Of a stretch of 64,000 nucleotides of DNA, positions 1 through 10,000 are shown in pieces; the stretch's first letter is position 1, and every line of letters starts with the position of its first letter. The stretch comes from DATGPD01 sp041398565 (GTDB lineage Bacteria; Planctomycetota; UBA1135; UBA2386): contig JAWKUN010000004.1 of assembly GCA_041398565.1 (NCBI GenBank), positions 372,001-436,000 of the forward strand. The letters run 5' to 3'. The notes beneath the pieces were generated by a model. It saw only the letters and a program-made list of their open reading frames with translations. It did not search any database and had not been told where the DNA came from. A program made the translations under genes and the position numbers.

Positions 1-496
1 CGCCGAAGGTGGTCACCACGATGTGTGGGACCTTCACCTCGTGGGCGATCTCGCAGTAGACGTGCGCCGAGGCCTCCATGATGACGAGCGCCGACACCTG
101 CGCGTCCGCGAGCTGGTGCTGCAGTTCGCGCGCCGTGTACAGTGGGTTCACGTTCACCACCACGCAACCGGCGCGCAACGCACCCAGCAGCGCGATCGGC
201 GACTGCAATACGTTGGGCAGCATCAGCGCGACACGGTCGCCCTTGCGCAGCCCACGTGCTTGCAGGAACGCCGCGAAGGCCGCGCTCAGGCGGTCGAGCT
301 CGGCGTAGGTGAGCGTCTGCCCCATGCAGGTCACGGCTGGCAGGGCGGCGTAGCGCGAGAACGACGCCTCCGCCATTTCCACCAGACTGCTGAACGCGTC
401 CGCGTCGATCTCCGGCGGTACCCCCGGAGGGTAGGACCGCAGCCACGTCTTCGCCGAGGCCGAGAGGCGTGTCGGGATCGATCTCATCGGGGCCAT
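1..496 (-). CDS. fadD: Long-chain acyl-CoA synthetase, N-terminal part (window edge)
   Basis: Activates fatty acids to acyl-CoA through an acyl-AMP intermediate, the entry step to beta-oxidation. Only the first 165 codons lie in the window; the AMP-binding core is beyond the left edge. The visible part has the opening of the ANL superfamily (TYAELD near residue 75, then KGDRVALMLPN) and the stretch NVNPLYTARELQHQL, which is close to E. coli FadD. The start is the ATG at 496; a second in-frame ATG lies three codons further in (MRSIPT). A TAGAGT box sits 4 bases before the first ATG, so the transcript may begin at or near the start codon. The gene is divergent from apaG. A second ligase and a 3-hydroxyacyl-CoA dehydrogenase nearby support a fatty-acid catabolism neighbourhood. 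Confidence 0.85.
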   Translation of the reverse strand, partial: MAPMRSIPTRLSASAKTWLRSYPPGVPPEIDADAFSSLVEMAEASFSRYAALPAVTCMGQTLTYAELDRLSAAFAAFLQARGLRKGDRVALMLPNVLQSPIALLGALRAGCVVVNVNPLYTARELQHQLADAQVSALVIMEASAHVYCEIAHEVKVPHIVVTTFG

Positions 497-712
497 TGCG
501 ACTCTATCATCGGCCTTGCGAGGGGCGCGGCACGAATCGCGGTCGCAGACTGCGACGCCGTCGACGACCGCGCCGCCCCGCCGAGCCTTCGCGGCGAGAC
601 CGGCGCCGCCCACCGTCGCTCGCCGGCCCCAGACGGCCCGCCCCGGCTGCTGCCAGCCCCAGACGGGCTGGATCGTTCTGCGTCGGCGGGTAAGGTCTCG
701 GCTTCCGTGCCC

Positions 713-1162
713 ATGCCACTGACCGCTCGCTCCCCGGCCGTAGCCGTCACCCGCGGAATCCGCGTGGAGGCGAGCGCACGCATGGTCCCACCCGCACACG
801 CCCGTTCGTACCTGGCGTCCAACACCGAAGGCTCGGTGGCGCTCTACACGTTTCGTGTGCGCATCACCAACCAGGGGAACGTGCCTGCCCGTCTCCTCGA
901 GCGCCACCTGATCATCCTCGACGGCAACGGCGATCGGCGCGACATCCAGGGCGAAGGCGTGATCGGCCAGAAGCCGCACCTTCGGCCCGGCGAGACCTTC
1001 GTCTACGACAGCTACTGCCACCTGGCGACGGTCTGGGGCACGCTCGAAGGCTCCTACACGTTCCAGGACGACGGCGGCGACCGCTTCCAGGTGGCGATCC
1101 CGCGCTTCTTCCTCACACCGCCGCCCGAGGCGCCGGCGTCGGCGACGGCCTCCGCGGTCTGA
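713..1162 (+). CDS. apaG: ApaG domain protein
   Basis: Small beta-sandwich protein of the ApaG family (149 aa against about 125 for E. coli ApaG). The family is linked genetically to divalent cation handling and dinucleotide polyphosphate metabolism, but its biochemical role is not settled. Family marks are TFRVRITNQGN in the first strand pair, the LLERHLIILDGNG segment, and VIGQKPHLRPGETFVYDS followed by GTLEGSYTF. The open frame extends far upstream, but only the part from the ATG at 713 resembles a protein; upstream sequence is antisense to fadD. No clear Shine-Dalgarno sequence precedes the ATG. It converges with the dehydrogenase gene, 79 bases away. Confidence 0.88.
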   Translation: MPLTARSPAVAVTRGIRVEASARMVPPAHARSYLASNTEGSVALYTFRVRITNQGNVPARLLERHLIILDGNGDRRDIQGEGVIGQKPHLRPGETFVYDSYCHLATVWGTLEGSYTFQDDGGDRFQVAIPRFFLTPPPEAPASATASAV

Positions 1163-1241
1163 CCGGTCGCCTCGGCCACGGTCTCACGGCCGGCTTCGTG
1201 CTCGGCATTGCCGGTGGTCGCCCTTGCGACGGCGAGCCGAC

Positions 1242-2138
1242 TCACTGTCGCTTGTCGCCTTCCCAGCGGTAGAAGCCCTCGCCGGTCTTGCGCCCGAGCT
1301 TGCCATCCTGCACCTTGGCACGCAGCGATGCCGGGACGACGAAGGCCGGCTCCTGTGGATGCCTTTGGCACCATCCTTCCAGGATCGACAGGGTCGTGTC
1401 GAGCCCGACGTAGTCGGCCAAGGTGATCGGCCCCATGGGGTGCCCGCAGCCCAGTCGCATCGCCGTGTCGATGTCTTCCTTGCTGGCGTCGCCACGCTCG
1501 AACATCAGCAACGCCTGCACCAGGTAGGGCACCAACAGACGGTTGACGATGAAGCCCGGCGTGTCGGCACAGGTCACCGGCTCCTTGCCGCAGGCACGTG
1601 CGAAAGCCAGCGCCGCCGCGTGGACCTCCGGCGCCGTGTCCGGCGTGCGGACCACCTCGACCAGGCCCATGAGCTGCACCGGGTTGAAGAAGTGCAGGCC
1701 GATGGTGCGCTCGGGCCGACCCGACGACCCGGCCATGGCCGCGATCGGGAACGAAGAGGTGTTCGACGCGAACACGGTCCGCGGCGGACAGACCGCGTGC
1801 AGGTCCCGCCACAGCGCGCACTTCGCCTGTAGGTCCTCGACGATGGCCTCGACGACCAGGTCGCAAGCGGCGAGGTCCTTCCGCGCCAGCGACGGCGTGA
1901 TCCGTGCCATGGAGTCGGCGACGTGCGTGCGCGCGGAGTCCGGGTCCATTGCGCCCTTCTCCACGGCCTTCTGCGCCAGCTTGCCCAGGCTCTGCTCGAT
2001 GCGCTGCACCCCGCGCTCGAGGGCGGCGGCGTCCGACTCCACGACGACGACACGCTTCTGCCCGGCGGCGGCAGCCACCTGGGCGATGCCGTGTCCCATG
2101 AGACCACACCCGACCACTCCGACCGTTTCGAACTGCAC
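1242..2138 (-). CDS. 3-hydroxybutyryl/3-hydroxyacyl-CoA dehydrogenase
   Basis: NAD-dependent oxidation of 3-hydroxyacyl-CoA to 3-ketoacyl-CoA, as in beta-oxidation or, in reverse, butyrate or PHB-type metabolism. The 298 aa length is typical of stand-alone Hbd/PaaH enzymes. The N-terminal Rossmann motif is GVVGCGLMGHGIAQ (residues 7-20). ASNTSSFPI and LHFFNPVQLMGLVEVV contain the catalytic Ser/His/Asn region, and GFIVNRLLVPYL opens the C-terminal helical domain. The start is the GTG at 2138, chosen because GGAGG lies 6 bases upstream. It lies downstream of the acyl-CoA ligase at 2312-3880 on the same strand with a 173-base gap, so co-transcription is plausible. hbd or paaH would be reasonable symbols; the sequence does not decide between them. 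Confidence 0.92.
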   Translation of the reverse strand: MQFETVGVVGCGLMGHGIAQVAAAAGQKRVVVVESDAAALERGVQRIEQSLGKLAQKAVEKGAMDPDSARTHVADSMARITPSLARKDLAACDLVVEAIVEDLQAKCALWRDLHAVCPPRTVFASNTSSFPIAAMAGSSGRPERTIGLHFFNPVQLMGLVEVVRTPDTAPEVHAAALAFARACGKEPVTCADTPGFIVNRLLVPYLVQALLMFERGDASKEDIDTAMRLGCGHPMGPITLADYVGLDTTLSILEGWCQRHPQEPAFVVPASLRAKVQDGKLGRKTGEGFYRWEGDKRQ

Positions 2139-2311
2139 GCACCACCTCCGATTGTCTGTTGAGTCTCACGCCCGCCACGGCACCCGCGACGCGGAGCCGC
2201 GAGAGCGTTCCGACGGTACGCCCGCTCCATCTTGCGCGGTGCCGGCGCACAATGCTCGCGCGCGTCGGGCAGAACCGCCGGGCCGCGGGCGAACTGCGGA
2301 GAACCCTCCGC

Positions 2312-3880
2312 TCACGGGCCATCGCGCAGGAAGCGCTTGGCGATCTTGCCCGATCCGGTGCGGGGCAGGCTGTCGCGGAAGCGGATCTCCCGTGGCACCT
2401 TGAACCCAGCCAGGCGTTGCCGGCAGAACGCCACGAGTTCGTCCGCGTCCGCCTGCGCGCCGGCACGCAGCACCACCGCCGCCACCACCCGTTCGCCCCA
2501 GATCGGATCCGCCTGACCGAAGGCAGCGGCTTCCAGCACCGCCGGGTGCAGGTACAGGGCATTCTCCACCTCGGTGCTGTAGACCTTCTCGCCGCCCGTG
2601 ATCACGACGTCCTTGGCCCGGTCGACAATGGTGACGAACCCTTCGCTGTCGAGCACAGCGAGATCGCCGGTCCGCAGGTAGCCGTCCGCGGTGAAGGCCT
2701 GTGCCGTCGCGTCCGCCTGCTGCCAGTAGCCTGGCGTCACCGTCTCGCCGCGCACTTGGATCTCGCCGACCTCGCGCTCGTCGTCGCGGACTCGTCGCCC
2801 GTCGCCGTCCACCACCCGCAGGTCGACTCCGAGCACGGGCCGGCCGGTCTTGCCACGCATGGCCAGCTGCGCCGCCTCTGGCCACGCTCGCATCTCCTCC
2901 TTCAGCAAGCTCATGGTCAGGAACGGGCTGGTCTCGGTCATGCCGTAGGTCTGCACGTACTGGCCGCCGAAGGCGGCGTCGACCTGCCTGACGACGGCGG
3001 GCGCGATGGATGCACCGCCCGACAGGACCAGCCGCATGTGCGACAGGTCGAACCGTGGCAGTGACTCGTGCTTGACCATCAGATTGAGCATGGTCGGCAC
3101 CAGGTTGGTGACCGTGACACGCTCGCGCGCCAAGAGCGCCAGCGCCGCTTCCGCCGTGAAGCGCGGCAGCATCGCGTGGCGCCCGCCGACGGCGGTGATG
3201 GCGAACGTCGCCCAGGCGTCGGCCAGATGGAACATCGGCGCGATGTGGGCCCAGGTATCGGTCCCGGCCAAGCACAGCTCGGCGACCGTCATCATCGCGT
3301 GCGCGCACACGTTGCGGTGCGTCAGCATCACCCCTTTGGGCGCACCGGTCGTACCGCTCGTGTAGTAGAGGTGCGCCAGTTGATCGCCACCACGCCCGGA
3401 CCCGGGCGCGACCGGCGCGCACGCGACTGCCGTTCGGTAGGTGAGCGTCTCGACCCCCGACCGGAGCGCCGGTCCCCGCCCGTCGATCGAAGGTGGCCCG
3501 AACCACAGGACCGTGCCGACCGAAGTGTCCTCGATCGCGGTGGCCAGGACCTCGTCAAGCGCCACGTCACCGGCGAGCACCGCGATGCCGGCATCGCACA
3601 GGATGGCGCGCATCTCTCGCGGGTGCAGGCGCACGTTGATCGGCACCGCCACCGCATCCAGGTGGGCGCAGGCGAAGTAGAGCTCGAGGAAGGCCGCGTG
3701 GTTGTGGCCGACGATGGCGACGCGATCGTGCGCTCCGACGCCGGCGCCGGTCAGCGCGCCGGCGACGCGCGCTACGCGATCACCCAGCTCGGCGTAGGTG
3801 CACGACCATCCGGCCTCGACCACCGCGACGCGGTCGGGAAACAGGCTGGCGGCACGCGCCATCAGCGAACGGATGTGCAT
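2312..3880 (-). CDS. AMP-dependent acyl-CoA synthetase/ligase
   Basis: Second ANL-superfamily ligase (522 aa, full length), forming an acyl-CoA from a carboxylic acid, ATP and CoA. The adenylate-forming core motif is YYTSGTTGAPKGVMLTHRN; the A5-type motif is QTYGMTETSP. TGDLAVLDSEGFVTIVDRAKDVVI is the hinge region, and the C-terminal catalytic lysine lies in LPRTGSGKIAKR. The substrate cannot be read from sequence; the arrangement fits medium- or long-chain fatty acid ligases and aryl-CoA ligases alike. The start ATG at 3880 (MHIRSLMARAASLFPDRVA) fits the family's beginning. Its neighbour at 1242-2138 and the FadD at the left edge suggest a fatty-acid degradation cluster. Confidence 0.9.
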   Translation of the reverse strand: MHIRSLMARAASLFPDRVAVVEAGWSCTYAELGDRVARVAGALTGAGVGAHDRVAIVGHNHAAFLELYFACAHLDAVAVPINVRLHPREMRAILCDAGIAVLAGDVALDEVLATAIEDTSVGTVLWFGPPSIDGRGPALRSGVETLTYRTAVACAPVAPGSGRGGDQLAHLYYTSGTTGAPKGVMLTHRNVCAHAMMTVAELCLAGTDTWAHIAPMFHLADAWATFAITAVGGRHAMLPRFTAEAALALLARERVTVTNLVPTMLNLMVKHESLPRFDLSHMRLVLSGGASIAPAVVRQVDAAFGGQYVQTYGMTETSPFLTMSLLKEEMRAWPEAAQLAMRGKTGRPVLGVDLRVVDGDGRRVRDDEREVGEIQVRGETVTPGYWQQADATAQAFTADGYLRTGDLAVLDSEGFVTIVDRAKDVVITGGEKVYSTEVENALYLHPAVLEAAAFGQADPIWGERVVAAVVLRAGAQADADELVAFCRQRLAGFKVPREIRFRDSLPRTGSGKIAKRFLRDGP

Positions 3881-3945
3881 GCGCGGCGATCATGGCGCCG
3901 GCGGGCATCCCCGGCGACCCCGAGCCCAGCGCGCCGGGTGCACAG

Positions 3946-6528
3946 CTAGCGCGCCTCGAGGCTGAACCAGTGCGTGCCCAGGTTCGCCGCGAGCGTCAGG
4001 GTCACCTTGCCCTGCCGACCGGACAGCGACTTGCTACGGCCGCGCGCGCCCGTCCCCAGGAGCGGTACCAGGGCCATGCTCGAGTACTTCGTCGCCAGCG
4101 TCACCTTGCCCAACACTGGTTCGGAACGGAACGGCGTGCGGTTCTCTGCCGCCTCCGCCCGCCCGATCGCCGTCACCAGGATGCGCTTGCTGGTGCTCAG
4201 TGGCTGGTCGTCGAGGCTGGTCAGGGCGACGAACGCCTTCGGCGTGACGATCTCGAAGCTGGCGTCGGCCGTGGCGATGGTGTCGCCGCCGACCCAGCCA
4301 TTCACCGCCTGGGTGCGGGTCGTGTCGATCACCTGACGGCCACGGCGGAAGTCGCGCCGCAACTCGCCGGTGTCGGCGACCACCTCAGTGGCATCGGCGC
4401 CGATGAAGTCCTTGTCGAGCTGCCGCACGATCTCGACGTCGTCGGCCACCTCGGGCACGCCGTCCCACGCCAACGCCTTGACGTCCGGCAAGCCGATCGT
4501 CACCTGGCTGCGCTCGAGCAGCGTGCGCAAGCTCGCGGTCGACGCGGGCGTGAGCGGCCGCCCATAGAGTTGCTCCTCGTCCAGCTGCAAGCAGTAGCGC
4601 TTCTTCGCCGGCTGCATGTGCTGGCGCCGATACATGACCGCCGCGGCCGGCATGGCGCCCTGCAAGGCCGGGTCGTAGAAGGTCGACCAGGTGTCGGCGT
4701 GGTCGGGGTGACCGAAGCCGATCTGCGAGTAGTTGTAGATCATCGGCGCGTCCCAACCCTGCAGGCAGGCGATCGCCGCCAAGTAGGCGGGCGCCGTGAA
4801 CCGGTCGATCGCCGGATAGGCGACGTTCCACTCGGTGATGGTCAGCGGCTTGCCGTAGACATGAGCGGCACCGATCTGGTCGAGGAAGTTCGGCGCGTAG
4901 CGCGGGTCGACGCTCAGAGCCTCCGCCTCGCCATAGCTGTGCACATCGATGACCGTGCCGGCGGTGAGCGCCGGCAGCGCGCACATCCACGAGTCGCCCC
5001 AGTAGTTGGTGCTGGCCACCGGCACCCGCATCCCCAGCGCGTGCACGCGGTCGACCATGAAGCGCGCGAAGCGGGCCTCGAGCTCGTTGAGGAAGATCTT
5101 GGCCGGCCCTGGCTCCCAGGTGCGGGTCACGCCGTCGCGCGACAGCCCGGTTGTCTTGGCGAAGTCGATCGCCGCCTCACGGAACAGCTTGGCGTGGTGC
5201 GGATTGTTCTTGTCGGGCAACATCATGTGCCCGAAGTGGTGCGTCACGTCGTTCTCGTTGGTGACGAGCACGCCCATCACCGCCGGCTCGGCCTTGTAGG
5301 CCACCTTGGTGTAGGGATTGACGTGCCCGAGGTAGGCGTCCTGGAACTCGGCCATCAATTCGCGCAGGCGGTCGTTGACGTAGCAGAAGCCCTTGCTCTC
5401 GCCGTTCGCCCGTTCCACCTCCGCCAGGCCCGGAACCTCGTCGTCGCGCTTGAACACACGGCCGACGTGCACGTCGAGCCACACGTAGACGCCCTCGTCC
5501 TTCAGCGCCTTCACCCACCGATCCACCCGGTCGAGCCCGTCCTTGTCGAACTTGCGGCTGTCGCTGCGCGACTTGTCGATCACCGTCGGGTCGACCCAGT
5601 TCATCGAGTCGTGGTGATGGATGCGCATCAGGTTGTAGCCCAGCCGCGCGATGCGCTTGGCGGCGGCCGGAATGTCGCCCGGCGGCACGAACAGGGCGTA
5701 GGCCGCCAGGTTGCCTCCCCAGAAGCGCGCCGGCGTGCCGTCCTCGTACACCAAGCGGTCACCCTCGACGCGCACCCCGCCGTGCTTGCCGGCCGGACGA
5801 TCGTCCTTGTTGAGGAACGACAGGTCGACCGGCGCGCTGTCGTGCGTCATGGCGTCGGTGAACCAGGTCTTGTCGGGCCCTGGACCGTAGCGGTCGGCGA
5901 GCGACGGCTCGAGGGACGCCCCGGCGGGCAGGGTCAGCGTGATGCTGAGCGGCCGTTTGCCCTTGCGCCACGCCTTGCCCACGAACATGCAGCGCACCCG
6001 CGCCTTGCCCTCGCCTTCGAAGTAGATCTCCGCCAGCGGCGGATCGAACGCCACCTGCACGGTCTCGCCGCTGCGCGGCGACCAGGTGAAGCCGCGCTGG
6101 CCGCTGCTCAGCTCCGGCTCGGGGGTGGCGCCGCCGAACGCGGCCGAGTCGCGTCGCAGGCTGAACTCGAGCCCGCCGCCGATGATCCCGCGCAGATCGC
6201 GCCCGGCGTCGATCTCGAAGCGCAGCTGCAGGCGGGATCCTTGGGTCTTGAACGCGCCCGCCCATGCGAGGTCGAGGGCTGGTACCGCGCCCTGCGCCGG
6301 CGTCTGACCGTCCGCGCTCGCCGCCACCGACGTCTGCACCTCGACCCAGCCCCACTTCGGCCCCCAGAAGCAGTAGTTGCTCTCCACGATGGGCGTGCCG
6401 CGGTAGCAGGCAGTGAAGCTGCCGTTGCGCTCGACGCGCATGCTCCAGGGCGAGGCTTGCTGCGCGCACGCGACCCCGGCTAGAACGATGGACTGGACGA
6501 ACGCGAAGCGAGACGGAGACATCGGCAT
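3946..6528 (-). CDS. Secreted glycoside hydrolase, clan GH-A-like
   Basis: Large exported enzyme (860 aa) with a probable signal peptide (MSPSRFAFVQSIVLAGVACAQ). Residues about 30-230 form a beta-rich N-terminal region. A (beta/alpha)8 barrel follows from about 265 (FWGGNLAAYALF) to 600. TNEND puts a candidate acid/base at Glu425 and LTITEWN a candidate nucleophile at Glu566, the usual spacing in clan GH-A families such as GH5 and GH39. MRIHHHD (about 301-307) is typical of barrel strand 2. The C-terminal 200 residues look like beta-sandwich. The substrate is unknown; a complex polysaccharide is likely. The ATG at 6528 overlaps the stop of the upstream membrane-protein gene (TGATG), implying translational coupling; ATG 6522 is an alternative. 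Family assignment is inference from motifs. Confidence 0.75.
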   Translation of the reverse strand: MPMSPSRFAFVQSIVLAGVACAQQASPWSMRVERNGSFTACYRGTPIVESNYCFWGPKWGWVEVQTSVAASADGQTPAQGAVPALDLAWAGAFKTQGSRLQLRFEIDAGRDLRGIIGGGLEFSLRRDSAAFGGATPEPELSSGQRGFTWSPRSGETVQVAFDPPLAEIYFEGEGKARVRCMFVGKAWRKGKRPLSITLTLPAGASLEPSLADRYGPGPDKTWFTDAMTHDSAPVDLSFLNKDDRPAGKHGGVRVEGDRLVYEDGTPARFWGGNLAAYALFVPPGDIPAAAKRIARLGYNLMRIHHHDSMNWVDPTVIDKSRSDSRKFDKDGLDRVDRWVKALKDEGVYVWLDVHVGRVFKRDDEVPGLAEVERANGESKGFCYVNDRLRELMAEFQDAYLGHVNPYTKVAYKAEPAVMGVLVTNENDVTHHFGHMMLPDKNNPHHAKLFREAAIDFAKTTGLSRDGVTRTWEPGPAKIFLNELEARFARFMVDRVHALGMRVPVASTNYWGDSWMCALPALTAGTVIDVHSYGEAEALSVDPRYAPNFLDQIGAAHVYGKPLTITEWNVAYPAIDRFTAPAYLAAIACLQGWDAPMIYNYSQIGFGHPDHADTWSTFYDPALQGAMPAAAVMYRRQHMQPAKKRYCLQLDEEQLYGRPLTPASTASLRTLLERSQVTIGLPDVKALAWDGVPEVADDVEIVRQLDKDFIGADATEVVADTGELRRDFRRGRQVIDTTRTQAVNGWVGGDTIATADASFEIVTPKAFVALTSLDDQPLSTSKRILVTAIGRAEAAENRTPFRSEPVLGKVTLATKYSSMALVPLLGTGARGRSKSLSGRQGKVTLTLAANLGTHWFSLEAR

Positions 6529-6980
6529 CAGACTTGGAGGTTGTCGAACTGTTCCTCGCTCGGCAGCGTCGCGAGCATGAGCGCCAGTAGTACGCCAGCG
6601 GCGCCCACGTTGACCCACGGCGACGGCACCAACATGACCGCGACCAGGTTCAGCAGGGCACCCCCCTCGAGCAACGCCGCGAACACGAGCGCTCCCTGGG
6701 CGTAGCGGGCTCGTGGGCTGGGCGCCTCGCCATCGCGCCGCCCGCCGACCGCACCCCTCCACACCGCCCCGCGCACGACGAAGGCGAGAACCACGGACGT
6801 GGCCGCCACCAGCACTGCCACCCACCCCAGGGTCTCCATCGCACCGCCCGACGTCTCGGCCATCGGCAGCGCCTCATTCTGCGCCAGCACCAGGAGCACG
6901 CCGCCGAAGATCACCAAACCGGCGGCCAGGGCGAAGACGATGAGGCGGATCTGAGCGATGGTGGGCTCGTGTGGTGTCAT
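6528..6980 (-). CDS. Small four-helix membrane protein of unknown function
   Basis: A 150 aa hydrophobic protein with about four predicted transmembrane segments: residues about 9-30 (IRLIVFALAAGLVIFGGVLL), 48-70, 95-115 and 120-140. A short Arg/Gly-rich loop (RGAVGGRRDGEAPSPRAR) separates the two halves. I recognise no family. The ATG at 6980 was chosen because longer versions run into the 3' end of the transglutaminase-like gene. It sits between that gene (34 bases upstream) and the glycoside hydrolase, whose start overlaps its stop codon. It is therefore probably co-expressed with the hydrolase, perhaps as a membrane partner; that role is inference only. Confidence 0.7.
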   Translation of the reverse strand: MTPHEPTIAQIRLIVFALAAGLVIFGGVLLVLAQNEALPMAETSGGAMETLGWVAVLVAATSVVLAFVVRGAVWRGAVGGRRDGEAPSPRARYAQGALVFAALLEGGALLNLVAVMLVPSPWVNVGAAGVLLALMLATLPSEEQFDNLQV

Positions 6981-7014
6981 CCCGCCGAACGGTGCACGTC
7001 CAATCAGCACTGTG

Positions 7015-10000
7015 TCACTCCTTGCCCAGCAGTTTGCGCATGAAAGCGTACTCGGCCACGAACGCCGGGTCGTCGCCGTAGCGTTCCGCCGCCAGCTTGC
7101 CGGCGCGCAACGCATGCTCCGGCCCGCGGGCCAGCATCGCCCCCCACGCGATGCCGAACAGGGACGGCTTGAAGTCGACCTCGTCCCGCCACGCCTCCAG
7201 CACCCGGTCGAACCACGCCAGATCGAGGACCGGCGCCACGTCGCCCAGCCACCGCGTCATCAGATCGCGCAAGGGCTTGTCGTTCTGCTCGTGCACGAAG
7301 CGAAGCAGCGACCGCAAGCCGACCTCGTCCTGCTGTAGCAGGACCTTGGTGAGCTTGGCCAGCGCCACGTAGAGCTCTTGGCGCGGATGGAAGAGCTTGG
7401 CCGCGGCAGCGCGCTCGTGCGCCTGCAGCAGCGCCTCGCTGATCCGTAGGGCGCGGTCGCGATCGAAGCCCTTGGCACGCCGCCCGAATTGGTCCTGCAG
7501 CTCGTCCACCCAGTAGTCGACCGAGATCTTGATCCAAGGCAGGTCGTCGAGCAGCTGGCTGAACCCGGCGCCACGCTGGCCGGGCTCCGGCTTGCCGTCG
7601 GCCAACTCGCTGCCCTCGAGGAGTTCGGCGAAGCGGTCGCGCCCCAGCAGCGCGCGCCAGTAGCGCCCCACCACCGCGTAGCCGCGCAGCGAGTCGCTGG
7701 GGTCCACGGGCGAACGGAATGCCACCGCGGCGAGCCAGTTGTCGACGGTCTCCAACTCGGCTCGCAGGTCGCGCGCCACCGGCAGACCACCCTCCTCGAC
7801 GCACTCGATCAGACTGCCGGCGTAGCCGTGCAGCAGATCGCGGCTCTGCGCCAGCACCGCGCTCCCCGCCCACTCGTTGGCATCGAACTGCCGGCTGTTC
7901 AGATAGCGGTAGCACAGCACCAACCGCTCGCGCGCTGGCCGAGCGACGAATTGCCGGAGTGCGCGGGCAGCTAGGTCGGTGTTGCCCGGTTGTGCCAGCA
8001 GGCGCGCCACGAACTGCAGCGCCATGGCCGGCACCGCCGGGCCGAGAGCCTCCTCCGCCGCCGGCAGCATGCGGTCGAGGATGTCGTTCGCCAGCTGCCG
8101 AGCATCGTCGCGGCGCTCGCACTCGAACAGGTCGCCGACGCGCTCGATGGCGAGGTTCACCGCGGCGTCGGGCTCCTGCACCCGAGAGATCGCCTCACCG
8201 AGGAACTCGGCCGAGGCAGCGAACTGGCCCGTCGACTGGCACAGGCCCGACAGCTCGCGGTAGTTCGCGTTGTCTTCGTCGCCCGCCGCCACCAGCGCCT
8301 TCATCTTCTCGAAGCCGTGCCGGTAGGTGTGGAAGTGCCAGTCGCGCTGCACGTCGACCATCACGTCCGAATAGTGGCGGTCACCGAAGATGCGCCAACC
8401 GAGGACGTACGGCGTACGGACGTTCTCGCCGGAGAAGCGCAGGAGGATCCCGAGTTGGTTGGGGTCGACGACGTCGCCGCCGGAGAACTCCTGGTAGGCG
8501 AGCGTCAGGCTCTTGCTCAGCTCATCGGCGCGGAACTCGAGGGCCGGGCCGGTCTGCAGCACACGCGTCACCCAGCTGTCGCCGTCGCGCTGCGCCCAGC
8601 ACACGGCGCAGTGGCGCGGCAGACTCATCAGGTGGCCGAACTTGCCCTGCCGCTGCAGGAGGGCGAGGTAGAGCTCCGCGAGGTCGTCGCAGTCGCCGCG
8701 TACGATGCCGCCGGTGACCGTGCGCATCGTCTGCATGGCATCTTGGTGGATCTCGCCGTTCACCTTCTGATCGCCGACGAGCAACGGGTAGCGAGGGTCC
8801 GGGCTGTCGAAGGCGTAGCGGAACAGGTAGTTGCCGACCAGGTCGAGGTGCGCCGCGTCCGGCAGCGCAGCGGCTGCCTCGGCGAGGAAGCGCTCGGCCT
8901 CGGCCAGGCTCGGGTCGCGCGCCGGCACTACCGCGCCGTGCGCTGTCACCAGCAGGCGCACGTCGCCGAGCAGGCTCGGCACCACCAGGTGTGGCGGCAG
9001 GATCCCTGGCAGGAGTTCGTCGCGGCCCGCACGCACCGCCGGCGGCAGCGAGGCACGCCACGCGGCTGCGTCGGTGAGCAGCGTGCCTCCACGCTGCCAA
9101 CGCGCCAGGAGTCGATCGTTGCAGAACGACTCGGCCGCGACGATCTCGGCGTTCGGGTCCTGGGGATCGCTGCCGGGTGCCAGCGTCACCGCCACCAGCA
9201 CTTTCGCCGCCTTGTCGAAGAACTCGGGCGCCGGCGCCGGCACCACGTAGCCACTGCGCTGCGGCGACCGCAGGCTCACCCCGACCGGTCCGAAGGCGTC
9301 GCACAGCTCGGCGAGTTCGAGGCCACCATCGCCTCGGAACAGCTTGCTGGGGTGCAAGGTCTGCGCGGCTTCCACCGCCTCGTCGACGCCACGCACCGCA
9401 GCCGGGTCCAGGCCGAATCCGTCGAGCCAGTGCGCGCGCACCATGCGGCGCAAGGAGGTCGGCGGCAGCGAGCCACCCTCGAGCTCCACTTGCGCGTCGC
9501 GCAGGTGCAACGTGCCCAGCACGCGCTGCAGTGCATCCTGCGCCGCGGCGTTGAGCGGCCCCTGCGCCAGCAATGGCGTGAGCTCCTTGACTGCACCGCG
9601 CAGAGCCCGCAGAGCCTCGCGCGGATCGAAGTCCGCGACCTCCTGGCGGCGCGCCGCCCCCTCGGCAACCACCACCGCCTCGTCGCTCTTGAGGTTCGGG
9701 CCGAGCAACGGCGCCGTGCGGTAGCCCAAGGTCTCGACGCGCAGGGACGCGCCGTCGGCCAGCTTCAGCAAGTCGGGCAGCAGACGCAGAGCCCGCTCGC
9801 CGTCCTGCGCGAAGAGACTGCCCGCCACCTGCAGCCGCCTGCCGCCGACGTCGAGCACGGCCAGGCCCTCGCTGGCGTCGATCACGCGGAAGCTCGGACC
9901 GCCCTCGACCTCCCAGCGCAGCTCTTCTCCCCGCACCACGAGGGTCGGCGCCGACGGCAGGCGCGCCAGCAAATCCTGCGGACTGGCAAGGACGACGAGC

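Noticed and set aside
3892..6483. 863-codon open frame on the plus strand
   Set aside because: Antisense to the glycoside hydrolase, which has a signal peptide, catalytic motifs and coupled neighbours. The plus frame is low complexity.
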